Origin: Hydractinia symbiolongicarpus
Lineage: Eukaryota > Cnidaria > Hydrozoa > Anthoathecata > Hydractiniidae
Assembly: GCF_029227915.1 (NCBI RefSeq)
Contig: NC_079887.1
Coordinates: 24,737,650-24,801,649, forward strand
Direction: 5' to 3'
Length of the DNA: 64,000 nt
The position numbers and the translations under genes were made by a program. Positions 53,005 to 64,000 of this stretch are shown piece after piece (positions within the stretch are counted from its first letter, which is position 1; each line of letters opens with the position of its first letter). A model generated the notes under the pieces. That model saw only the letters and a program-made list of their open reading frames with translations, made no database searches and was not told the DNA's origin.

Positions 53005-55249
53005 CATTTTTTTATTGTGGGACCAATCCTAGACGTTATCGCGCGCTGAGGAAATTGCGACAGTTTCAAAAACTACATTTCATTGACTTTCTAACGGTGT
53101 CAGTCCGTTTGAGTTTCAACGGTTGTGTCACATATTCGTACCAACATGTATTTAGCGATATTTTTTGATATTACTAGGTTGCATCGCTTATAACAATGAA
53201 ACGATTGACTGTGGGACTTAATTGATCTAACTTTGGACTGTGACCTGATAAATGTGAAAAATGAGACAATCGGACTCCAAGAAATAACATTCTTTTTAAT
53301 TTGACGTGATTGCCGGAACTCAGCGATTACACTGGCCGCTGTGGTAGCGCTTCATTTAAGAATTAAGATAAAAAAAGTCATTTTTTTATTGTAGGACCAA
53401 TCCTAGCCGCTTTCGCGCGCTAAAGAAATAGCGACAGTTTGAAGAACTAAACTTCATTGACTTTCTAACGCTGTCAGTCCGTTTGAGTTACAACGGTTGG
53501 ATCACATATTTGTACCAACATGTATTTCTTGATATTATTCTGGTATTACTAGGTTGCATCGCTTTTAACAATGAAACGATTGACTGTAGGACTTAATTGA
53601 ACTAACTTTGGACTGTAACCTGATAAATGTGATAAATGAGAAAATTAGACTCCAAGAAATAACATTCTTCTTAATTTGACATGATTGCCGGAACTCAGCG
53701 ATTACACTGGGCGCTGTGGTAGCGCTTCATTTAAAAATTTAGATTAACAAGTCATTTTTTTACTGTGGGACCAATCTTAGCCGTTTTCGCGCGCTGAAGA
53801 AATAGCGACAGTTTCAAAAACTACATTTCATTGACTTTCTAACGGTGTCAATCCGTTTGAGTTACAACGGTTGGGTCACATATTCGTACGAACATGTATT
53901 TAGCGATATTTTTCTGATATTACTAGGTTGTATGGCTTTTATCAGTGAAACGATTGACTGCGGGACTTAATTGAACTGATTATGGACTGTCACCTTATAA
54001 ATGTGATGAAGGAGACAATTGGACTCCAAGAAATAACATTCTTCCTAATTTGATATGATTGCTGGAACTCAGCGATAACGTGGGCGCTGTGATAGCGCTT
54101 TATTGAAAACTTTATATAAATAAGTGATTTTTACTGTGGAACTAATCCTAGCCGTTAGCGCGCACTGAAGAGATAGAGAAAGTTTCAAAAACTACATTTC
54201 TTTTGACTTTCTAACAGTATAATTCCGTGTGAGCTACAACGGTTGCGCCACATATTCGTACAAACATGTATTTAGCGATATTTTCCAGACATTACTAGAT
54301 TGCGTCGCATTTAACAGTGAAACGATTGACTGTGGCACTTAATTTAAGTTATTTTGGACTTCGACCTTATAAATGTGATAAAGGAGGCAATTGGACTCCA
54401 AGAAATAACATTCCTCTTAATTTGACACGATTGCGGAAACTCAGCGATTACACTGGGCTCTGTGGTAGCGCTTCATTTAAGAATTAAGATAAAAAAAGTC
54501 ATTTTTTTATTGTGGGACCAATCCTAGACGTTATCGCGCGCTGAGGAAATTGCGATAGTTTCAAAAACTACATTTCATTGACTTTCTAACGGTGTCAGTC
54601 CGTTTGAGTAACAACGGTTGGGTCACATATTCGTACCAACATGTATATAGCGATATTTTTCTAATATTACTAGGTTGCATCGCTTTTAACTATAAAACAA
54701 CTGACTGTGGGATTTAATTGAACTAACTTTGGACTGTCACCTTATAAATGTGATGAAGGAGACAATTGGACTCCAAGAAATAACATTCCTCTTAATTTGA
54801 CATGATTGCGGAAACTCAGCGATTACACTGGGCTCTGTGGTAGCGCTTCATTTAATAATTAAGATAAAAAAAGTCATTTTTTTATTGTGGGACCAATCCT
54901 AGACGTTATCGCGCGCTGAGGAAATTGCGACAGTTTCAAAAACTACATTTCATTGACTTTCTAACGGTGTCAGTCCGTTTGAGTTTCAACGGTTGTGTCA
55001 CATATTCGTACCAACAAGTATTTAGCGATATTTTCCTGACATTACTAGATTGCGTCGCATTTAACAGTGAAACGATTGACTGTGGCACTTAATTTAAGTT
55101 ATTTTGGACTTCGACCTTATAAATGTGATAAAGGAGGCAATTGGACTCCAAGAAATAACATTCCTCTTAATTTGACACGATTGCGGAAACTCAGCGATTA
55201 CACTGGGCTCTGTGGTAGCGCTTCATTTAAGAATTAAGATAAAAAAAGT
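53005..55249. repeat. Domain 4 6-unit HOR copy 1 (2,245 bp)
   Basis: Unit starts: 53005, 53379, 53753, 54126, 54500, 54875. Every unit recurs exactly 2,245 bp downstream. Private marks include GGTTGGATCACATATTTG, AGATTAACAAGTC, GGGCGCTGTGATAGCGC, TTCGTACAAACATG, TTTTCCAGACATT and CCAACAAGTATTTAGC (near 55013). The fourth unit is of domain 3 type, embedded among domain 4 units. Confidence 0.92.
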
Positions 55250-57494
55250 CATTTTTTTATTGTGGGACCAATCCTAGACGTTATCGCGCGCTGAGGAAAT
55301 TGCGACAGTTTCAAAAACTACATTTCATTGACTTTCTAACGGTGTCAGTCCGTTTGAGTTTCAACGGTTGTGTCACATATTCGTACCAACATGTATTTAG
55401 CGATATTTTTTGATATTACTAGGTTGCATCGCTTATAACAATGAAACGATTGACTGTGGGACTTAATTGATCTAACTTTGGACTGTGACCTGATAAATGT
55501 GAAAAATGAGACAATCGGACTCCAAGAAATAACATTCTTTTTAATTTGACGTGATTGCCGGAACTCAGCGATTACACTGGCCGCTGTGGTAACGCTTCAT
55601 TTAAGAATTAAGATAAAAAAAGTCATTTTTTTATTGTAGGACCAATCCTAGCCGCTTTCGCGCGCTAAAGAAATAGCGACAGTTTGAAGAACTAAACTTC
55701 ATTGACTTTCTAACGCTGTCAGTCCGTTTGAGTTACAACGGTTGGATCACATATTTGTACCAACATGTATTTCTTGATATTATTCTGGTATTACTAGGTT
55801 GCATCGCTTTTAACAATGAAACGATTGACTGTAGGACTTAATTGAACTAACTTTGGACTGTAACCTGATAAATGTGATAAATGAGAAAATTAGACTCCAA
55901 GAAATAACATTCTTCTTAATTTGACATGATTGCCGGAACTCAGCGATTACACTGGGCGCTGTGGTAGCGCTTCATTTAAAAATTTAGATTAACAAGTCAT
56001 TTTTTTACTGTGGGACCAATCTTAGCCGTTTTCGCGCGCTGAAGAAATAGCGACAGTTTCAAAAACTACATTTCATTGACTTTCTAACGGTGTCAATCCG
56101 TTTGAGTTACAACGGTTGGGTCACATATTCGTACGAACATGTATTTAGCGATATTTTTCTGATATTACTAGGTTGTATGGCTTTTATCAGTGAAACGATT
56201 GACTGCGGGACTTAATTGAACTGATTATGGACTGTCACCTTATAAATGTGATGAAGGAGACAATTGGACTCCAAGAAATAACATTCTTCCTAATTTGATA
56301 TGATTGCTGGAACTCAGCGATAACGTGGGCGCTGTGATAGCGCTTTATTGAAAACTTTATATAAATAAGTGATTTTTACTGTGGAACTAATCCTAGCCGT
56401 TAGCGCGCACTGAAGAGATAGAGAAAGTTTCAAAAACTACATTTCTTTTGACTTTCTAACAGTATAATTCCGTGTGAGCTACAACGGTTGCGCCACATAT
56501 TCGTACAAACATGTATTTAGCGATATTTTCCAGACATTACTAGATTGCGTCGCATTTAACAGTGAAACGATTGACTGTGGCACTTAATTTAAGTTATTTT
56601 GGACTTCGACCTTATAAATGTGATAAAGGAGGCAATTGGACTCCAAGAAATAACATTCCTCTTAATTTGACACGATTGCGGAAACTCAGCGATTACACTG
56701 GGCTCTGTGGTAGCGCTTCATTTAAGAATTAAGATAAAAAAAGTCATTTTTTTATTGTGGGACCAATCCTAGACGTTATCGCGCGCTGAGGAAATTGCGA
56801 TAGTTTCAAAAACTACATTTCATTGACTTTCTAACGGTGTCAGTCCGTTTGAGTAACAACGGTTGGGTCACATATTCGTACCAACATGTATATAGCGATA
56901 TTTTTCTAATATTACTAGGTTGCATCGCTTTTAACTATAAAACAACTGACTGTGGGATTTAATTGAACTAACTTTGGACTGTCACCTTATAAATGTGATG
57001 AAGGAGACAATTGGACTCCAAGAAATAACATTCCTCTTAATTTGACATGATTGCGGAAACTCAGCGATTACACTGGGCTCTGTGGTAGCGCTTCATTTAA
57101 TAATTAAGATAAAAAAAGTCATTTTTTTATTGTGGGACCAATCCTAGACGTTATCGCGCGCTGAGGAAATTGCGACAGTTTCAAAAACTACATTTCATTG
57201 ACTTTCTAACGGTGTCAGTCCGTTTGAGTTTCAACGGTTGTGTCACATATTCGTACCAACAAGTATTTAGCGATATTTTCCTGACATTACTAGATTGCGT
57301 CGCATTTAACAGTGAAACGATTGACTGTGGCACTTAATTTAAGTTATTTTGGACTTCGACCTTATAAATGTGATAAAGGAGGCAATTGGACTCCAAGAAA
57401 TAACATTCCTCTTAATTTGACACGATTGCGGAAACTCAGCGATTACACTGGGCTCTGTGGTAGCGCTTCATTTAAGAATTAAGATAAAAAAAGT
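55250..57494. repeat. Domain 4 6-unit HOR copy 2 (2,245 bp)
   Basis: Unit starts: 55250, 55624, 55998, 56371, 56745, 57120. Same unit order and same private variants as the previous copy (for example CCAACAAGTATTTAGC near 57258 and GTGATAGCGC near 56334). By eye this is among the closest copy pairs in the window. One visible difference is GTGGTAACGC at about 55588 against GTGGTAGCGC in copy 1. Confidence 0.92.
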
Positions 57495-60118
57495 CATTTT
57501 TTTATTGTGGGACCAATCCTAGACGTTATCGCGCGTTGAGGAAATTGCGATAGTTTGAAAAACTACATTTCATTGACTTTCTAACGGTGTCAGTCCGTTT
57601 GAGTAACAACGGTTGGGTCACATATTCGTACCAACATGTATATAGCGATATTTTTCTAATATTACTAGGTTGCATCGCTTTTAACTATAAAACAACTGAC
57701 TGTGGGATTTAATTGAACTAACTTTGGACTGTCACCTTATAAATGTGATGAAGGAGACAATTGGACTCCAAGAAAAAACATTCCTCTTAATTTGACATGA
57801 TTGCGGAAACTCAGCGATTACACTGGGCTCTGTTGTAGCGCTTCATTTAAGAATTAAGATAAAAAAAGTCATTTTTTTATTGTGGGACCAATCCTAGACG
57901 TTATCGCGCGCTGAGGAAATTGCGACAGTTTCAAAAACTACATTTCATTGACTTTCTAACGGTGTCAGTCCGTTTGAGTTTCAACGGTTGTGTCACATAT
58001 TCGTACCAACATGTATTTAGCGATATTTTCCTGACATTACTAGATTGCGTCGCATTTAACAGTGAAACGATTGACTGTGGCACTTAATTTAAGTTATTTT
58101 GGACTTCGACCTTATAAATGTGATAAAGGAGGCAATTGGACTCCAAGAAATAACATTCTTCTTAATTTGACGTGATTGCCGGAACTCAGCGATTACACTG
58201 GCCGCTGTGGTAGCGCTTCATTTAAGAATTAAGATAAAAAAAAGTCATTTTTTTATTGTAGGACCAATCCTAGCCGCTTTCGCGCGCTAAAGAAAAAGCG
58301 ATAGTTTCAAAAACTACATTTCATTGACTTTCTAACGGTGTCAGTCCGTTTGAGTTACAACGGTTGGGTCACATATTCGTACCAACATGTATATAGCGAT
58401 ATTTTTCTAATATTACTAGGTTGCATCGCTTTTAACTATAAAACGATTGACTGTGGGACTTAATTGAACTAACTTTGGACTGTCACCTTATAAATGTGAT
58501 GAAGGAGACAGTTGGACTCCAAGAAATAACATTCCTCTTAATTTGACATGATTGCGGAAACTCAGCGATTACACTGGGCTCTGTGGTAGCGCTTCATTTA
58601 AGAATTAAGATAGAAAAAGTCATTTTTTTATTGTGGGACCAATCCTAGCCATTATCGCGTGCTGAGGAAATTGCGATAGTTTCAAAAACTACATTTCATT
58701 GACTTTCTAACGGTGTCAGTCCGTTTGAGTAACAACGGTTGGGTCACATATTCGTACCAACATGTATATAGCGATATTTTTCTAATATTACTAGGTTGCA
58801 TCGCTTTTAACTATAAAACGATTGACTGTGGGACTTAATTGAACTAACTTTGGACTGTCACCTTATAAATGTGATGAAGGAGACAGTTGGACTCCAAGAA
58901 ATAACATTCCTCTTAATTTGACATGATTGCGGAAACTCAGCGATTACACTGGGCTCTGTGGTAGCGCTTCATTTAAGAATTAAGATAGAAAAAGTCATTT
59001 TTTTATTGTGGGACCAATCCTAGCCATTATCGCGTGCTGAGGAAATTGCGATAGTTTCAAAAACTACATTTCATTGACTTTCTAACGGTGTCAGTCCGTT
59101 TGAGTAACAACGGTTGGGTCACATATTCGTACCAACATGTATATAGCGATATTTTTCTAATATTACTAGGTTGCATCGCTTTTAACAATGAAACGATTGA
59201 CTGTAGGACTTAATTGAACTAACTTTGGACTGTAACCTGATAAATGTGATAAATGAGAAAATTAGACTCCAAGAAATAACATTCTTCTTAATTTGACATG
59301 ATTGCCGGAACTCAGCGATTACACTGGGCGCTGTGGTAGCGCTTCATTTAAAAATTTAGATTAACAAGTCATTTTTTTACTGTGGGACCAATCTTAGCCG
59401 TTTTTGCGCGCTGAAGAAATAGCGACAGTTTCAAAAACTACATTTCATTGACTTTCTAACGGTGTCAGTCCGTTTGAGTTTCAACGGTTGTGTCACATAT
59501 TCGTACCAACATGTATTTAGCGATATTTTTTGATATTACTAGGTTGCATCGCTTATAACAATGAAACGATTGACTGTGGGACTTAATTGATATAACTTTG
59601 GACTGTGACCTGATAAATGTGAAAAATGAGACAATTGGACTCCAAGAAATAACATTCTTCTTAATTTGACGTGATTGCCGGAACTCAGCGATTACACTGG
59701 CCGCTGTGGTAGCGCTTCATTTAAGAATTAAGATAAAAAAAAGTCATTTTTTTATTGTAAGACCAATCCTAGCCGCTTTCGCGCGCTAAAGAAATAGCGA
59801 CAGTTTGAAAAACTAAACTTCATTGACTTTCTAACGGTGTCAGTCCGTTTGAGTTACAACAGTTGGGTCACTTATTTGTACCAACATGTATTTCTTGATA
59901 TTATTCTGGTATTACTAGGTTGCATCGCTTTTAACAATGAAACGATTGACTCTAGGACTTAATTGAACTAACTTTGGACTGTAACCTGATAAATGTGATA
60001 AATGAGAAAATTAGACTCCAAGAAATAACATTCTTCTTAATTTGACATGATTGCCGGAACTCAGCGATTACACTGGGCGCTGTGGTAGCGCTTCATTTAA
60101 AAATTTAGATTAACAAGT
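57495..60118. repeat. Domain 4 mixed units including a recent single-unit duplication
   Basis: Unit starts: 57495, 57870, 58246, 58621, 58996, 59370, 59745. The units at 58621 and 58996 are adjacent near-identical copies, 375 bp apart. They share private GATAGAAAAAGTC, CCTAGCCATTATCGCGTGC and GACAGTTGGAC, although the right half of the 58996 unit switches to an AACAATGAAACG type after about 59180. The unit at 59745 (GTAAGACC, TTTGAAAAACTAAAC, ACAGTTGGGTCACTTATTTG) matches the one at 47390 rather than its neighbours. Confidence 0.82.
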
Positions 60119-62364
60119 CATTTTTTTACTGTGGGACCAATCTTAGCCGTTTTCGCGCGCTGAAGAAATAGCGACAGTTTCAAAAACTACATTTCATTGA
60201 CTTTCTAACGGTGTCAATCCGTTTGAGTTACAACGGTTGGGTCACATATTCGTACGAACATGTATTTAGCGATATTTTTCTGATATTACTAGGTTGTATG
60301 GCTTTTATCAGTGAAACGATTGACTGCGGGACTTAATTGAACTGATTATGGACTGTCACCTTATAAATGTGATGAAGGAGACAATTGGACTCCAAGAAAT
60401 AACATTCTTCCTAATTTGATATGATTGCTGGAACTCAGCGATAACGTGGGCGCTGTGATAGCGCTTTATTGAAAACTTTATATAAATAAGTGAGTTTTAC
60501 TGTGGAACTAATCCTAGCCGTTAGCGCGCACTGAAGAGATAGAGAAAGTTTCAAAAACTACATTTCTTTTGACTTTCTAACAGTATAATTCCGTGTGAGC
60601 TACAACGGTTGCGCCACATATTCGTACAAACTTGTATTTAGCGATATTTTCCAGACATTACTAGATTGCGTCGCATTTAACAGTGAAACGATTGACTGTG
60701 GCACTTAATTTAAGTTTTTTTGGACTTCGACCTTATAAATGTGATAAAGGAGGCAATTGGACTCCAAGAAATAACATTCCTCTTAATTTGACACGATTGC
60801 GGAAACTCAGCGATTACACTGGGCTCTGTGGTAGCGCTTCATTTAAGAATTAAGATAAAAAAAGTCATTTTTTTATTGTGGGACCAATCCTAGACGTTAT
60901 CGCGCGCTGAGGAAATTGCGATAGTTTCAAAAACTACATTTCATTGACTTTCTAACGGTGTCAGTCCGTTTGAGTAACAACGGTTGGGTCACATATTCGT
61001 ACCAACATGTATATAGCGATATTTTTCTAATATTACTAGGTTGCATCGCTTTTAACTATAAAACAACTGACTGTGGGATTTAATTGAACTAACTTTGGAC
61101 TGTCACCTTATAAATGTGATGAAGGAGACAATTGGACTCCAAGAAATAACATTCCTCTTAATTTGACATGATTGCGGAAACTCAGCGATTACACTGGGCT
61201 CTGTGGTAGCGCTTCATTTAAGAATTAAGATAAAAAAAGTCATTTTTTTATTGTGGGACCAATCCTAGACGTTATCGCGCGCTGAGGAAATTGCGACAGT
61301 TTCAAAAACTACATTTCATTGACTTTCTAACGGTGTCAGTCCGTTTGAGTTTCAACGGTTGTGTCACATATTCGTACCAACATGTATTTAGCGATATTTT
61401 CCTGACATTACTAGATTGCGTCGCATTTAACAGTGAAACGATTGACTGTGGCACTTAATTTAAGTTATTTTGGACTTCGACCTTATAAATGTGATAAAGG
61501 AGGCAATTGGACTCCAAGAAATAACATTCCTCTTAATTTGACACGATTGCGGAAACTCAGCGATTACACTGGGCTCTGTGGTAGCGCTTCATTTAAGAAT
61601 TAAGATAAAAAAAGTCATTTTTTTATTGTGGGACCAATCCTAGACGTTATCGCGCGCTGAGGAAATTGCGATAGTTTGAAAAACTACATTTCATTGACTT
61701 TCTAACGGTGTCAGTCCGTTTGAGTAACAACGGTTGGGTCACATATTCGTACGAACATGTATTTAGCGATATTTTTCTGATATTACTAGGTTGTATGGCT
61801 TTTATCAGTGAAACGATTGACTGCGGGACTTAATTGAACTGATTATGGACTGTCACCTTATAAATGTGATGAAGGAGACAATTGGACTCCAAGAAATAAC
61901 ATTCCTCTTAATTTGACATGATTGCGGAAACTCAGCGATTACACTGGGCTCTGTGGTAGCGCTTCATTTAAGAATTAAGATAAAAAAAGTCATTTTTTTT
62001 TTGTGGGACCAATCCTAGACGTTATCGCGCGCTGAGGAAATTGCGATAGTTTCAAAAACTACATTTCATTGACTTTCTAACGGTGTCAGTCCGTTTGAGT
62101 AACAACGGTTGGGTCACATATTCGTACCAACATGTATATAGCGATATTTTTCTAATATTACTAGGTTGCATCGCTTTTAACTATAAAACAATTGACTGTG
62201 GGACTTAATTGAACTAACTTTGGACTGTCACCTTATAAATGTGATGAAGGAGACAATTGGACTCCAAGAAATAACATTCCTCTTAATTTGACATGATTGC
62301 GGAAACTCAGCGATTTCACTGGCCGCTGTGGTAGCGCTTCATTTAAAAATTTAGATTAACAAGT
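60119..62364. repeat. Domain 4, third copy of the HOR segment (11-unit offset)
   Basis: Unit starts: 60119, 60492, 60866, 61241, 61616, 61991. The units at 55998, 56371, 56745, 57120 and the left half of 57495 recur here at offset 4121 (11 units). They share GTGATAGCGC (near 60457), TTCGTACAAAC and ATAGTTTGAAAAAC. The unit at 60492 adds its own changes (GTGAGTTTTACTG, CAAACTTGTATTT). The correspondence stops inside the 61616 unit at about 61750, where the right half switches to the CGTACGAACATG type. Confidence 0.85.
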
Positions 62365-64000
62365 CATTTTTTTACTGTGGGACCAATCTTAGCCGTTTTC
62401 GCGCGCTGAAGAAATAGCGACAGTTTCAAAAACTTCATTTCATTGACTTTCTAACGGTGTCAATCCGTTTGAGTTACAACGGTTGGGTCACATATTCATA
62501 CGAACATGTATTTAGCGATATTTTTCTGATATTACTAGGTTGTATGGCTTTTATCAGTGAAACGATTGACTGCGGGACTTAATTGAACTGATTATGGACT
62601 GTCACCTTATAAATGTAAAAGTGAGACAATTGGACTCCAAGAAATAACATTCTTCTTAATATGAAATGATTGCCGAAACTCAGCGATTACACTGGGCGCT
62701 GTTGTAGCGCTTCAAATAAAAATTAAGATAAAAAAGTCATTTTTTACTGTGGGACCAAACCTAGCCGTTATCGCGTGCTGAAGAAATAGCGACAGATTCA
62801 AAAACTACATTTCATTAACTTTCTAACGGTGTCAGTCCGTTTGGGTTTCAACGGTTGGGTCACATAATCGTACCAACATGTATTTAGCGATACTTATCTG
62901 ATATTACTAGTTTGCATCGCTTTTAACAGTTAAACGATTGACTGTGGGACTTAATTGAACTAAATTTGGACCGTGACATGATCAATGTGATAAATGAAAC
63001 AAATGGACTCCAAAAAAAAATTCTTCTTAATTTGACATGATTGCCAGAAGTCAGCGACTACACTGGGCGCTGTGGTAGCGCTTCATTTAAAAAATTAGAT
63101 AAATAAGTCGTTCTTTACTGTGGGACCAATCCTATCCGTGATCGCGCGCTGAAGAAATAGCGATAGTTTCAAAAACTACATTTCATTGACTTTCTAACGG
63201 TGTCAGTGCGTTTGAGTTACAACGGTTGGGTCACATATTCGTACCAACATGTATATAGCGATATTTTTCTAATATTACTAGGTTGCATCGCTTTAAACTA
63301 TAAAACGATTGACTGTGGGACTTAATTGAACTAACTTTGGACTGTAACCTGATAAATGTGATAAATGAGAAAATTAGACTCCAAGAAATAACATTCTTCT
63401 TAATTTGACATGATTGCCGGAACTCAGCGATTACACTGGGCGCTGTGGTAGCGCTTCATTTAAAAATTTAGATTAACAAGTCATTTTTTTACTGTGGGAC
63501 CAATCTTAGCCGTTTTCGCGCGCTGAAGAAATAGCGACAGTTTCAAAAACTACATTTCATTGACTTTCTAACGGTGTCAATCCGTTTGAGTTACAACGGT
63601 TGGGTCACATATTCGTACGAACATGTATTTAGCGATATTTTTCTGATATTACTAGGTTGTATGGCTTTTATCAGTGAAACGATTGACTGCGGGACTTAAT
63701 TGAACTGATTATGGACTGTCACCTTATAAATGTAAAAGTGAGACAATTGGACTCCAAGAAATAACATTCTTCTTAATATGAAATGATTGCCGAAACTCAG
63801 CGATTACACTGGGCGCTGTTGTAGCGCTTCAAATAAAAATTAAGATAAAAAAGTCATTTTTTACTGTGGGACCAAACCTAGCCGTTATCGCGTGCTGAAG
63901 AAATAGCGACAGATTCGAAAACTACATTTCATTGACTTTCTAACAGTGTCAGTCCGTTTGGGTTTCAACGGTTGGGTCACATAATCGTACCAACATGTAT
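62365..64000. repeat. Domain 4 end, dimeric 3-unit repeat, truncated by window edge
   Basis: Unit starts: 62365, 62738, 63109, 63482, 63855; the last has only 146 bp. The unit at 62365 recurs at 63482 and that at 62738 recurs at 63855 (offset 1117, three units). They share AGATTAACAAGTC, TTCATACGAAC/TTCGTACGAAC, GTATGGCTTTTATCAG, GTTGTAGCGCTTCAAATAAA and CAGATTC. Array continues past the end of the window. Confidence 0.85.

Larger units (their letters stand above)
1..64000. repeat. Tandem satellite array, ~370-376 bp unit, 172 units
   Basis: The same unit recurs head to tail across the whole window, phased here at the motif CATTTTTACTG (variants TCATTTTT, GTGATTTTT, GCAATTTTT). I located 172 successive starts. 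Spacing is 370-372 bp in the first 33 kb and mostly 373-376 bp after 44 kb. Only the two units with an inserted retroposon break this spacing (454 and 459 bp). All units lie in the same orientation. Recognisable blocks recur in order: a GCGC-rich block near unit position 30-45, then TACATTTCATTGA, CGTACCAACATGTAT, CATCGCTTTTAACAGTGAAA, GACTGTGGGACTTAATTGAA, TTGGACTTTGACC and GGCGCTGTGGTAGCGCTTTA. A unit of about 371 bp is close to two nucleosome repeats, which is common for centromeric satellites; a chromatin role is inferred. The family is not recognised by name. Confidence 0.98.

Noticed and set aside
1-64000. CRISPR array or bacterial repeat region
   Set aside because: The repeat unit is about 371 bp with no short repeat/unique spacer alternation and no cas genes. 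HOR organisation and a poly(A)-tailed retroposon point to a eukaryote.

Overview
The whole 64 kb is one uninterrupted tandem satellite DNA array. I count 172 head-to-tail units, all in the same orientation, each about 370-376 bp. The last unit is cut by the window edge. I see no protein-coding gene, tRNA, rRNA or unique flanking sequence. The first unit has 129 G+C in 371 bp (about 35%, counted by hand). This is the architecture of eukaryotic centromeric or pericentromeric heterochromatin. The only non-satellite DNA is a poly(A)-tailed retroposon fragment of about 175 bp, present twice. I do not recognise the satellite family by name and cannot name the species. An arthropod is a reasonable guess, but the sequence does not prove it.

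The array falls into domains. Domain 1 (1 to about 17.8 kb) has 370-372 bp units of a few recurring types, which I call A, A', B, B', C and D. They are arranged in higher-order repeats (HORs) of 13, 12 and 10 units, followed by a 6-unit repeat and then a 3-unit repeat. A transition to about 20 kb introduces a more diverged type, E. Domain 2 (about 20.0-33.2 kb) is a 13-unit HOR of 4,915-4,919 bp in two full copies. It then collapses into a 5-unit, 1,858 bp HOR. Each full 13-unit copy carries the same retroposon fragment and the same 93 bp deletion. Domain 3 (33.2-44.4 kb) is a more heterogeneous mosaic with short segmental repeats of 3, 4, 5, 7 and 10 units. Domain 4 (44.4-64 kb) is dominated by longer units (373-376 bp) with expanded A and T runs. 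It is built from 1-, 2-, 4-, 5-, 6- and 11-unit duplications.

Nothing here works as a gene set. The interest lies in how the array evolved. Unequal exchanges can be placed to within tens of bases. Private mutations are shared between HOR copies. A datable insertion was amplified with the array and then lost from a compacted HOR. Short dyad symmetries keep the same place in the unit while their sequence changes. Short open frames on the minus strand recur only because the satellite recurs. Unit boundaries throughout use an arbitrary phase that starts at the 'CATTTTTACTG' motif.
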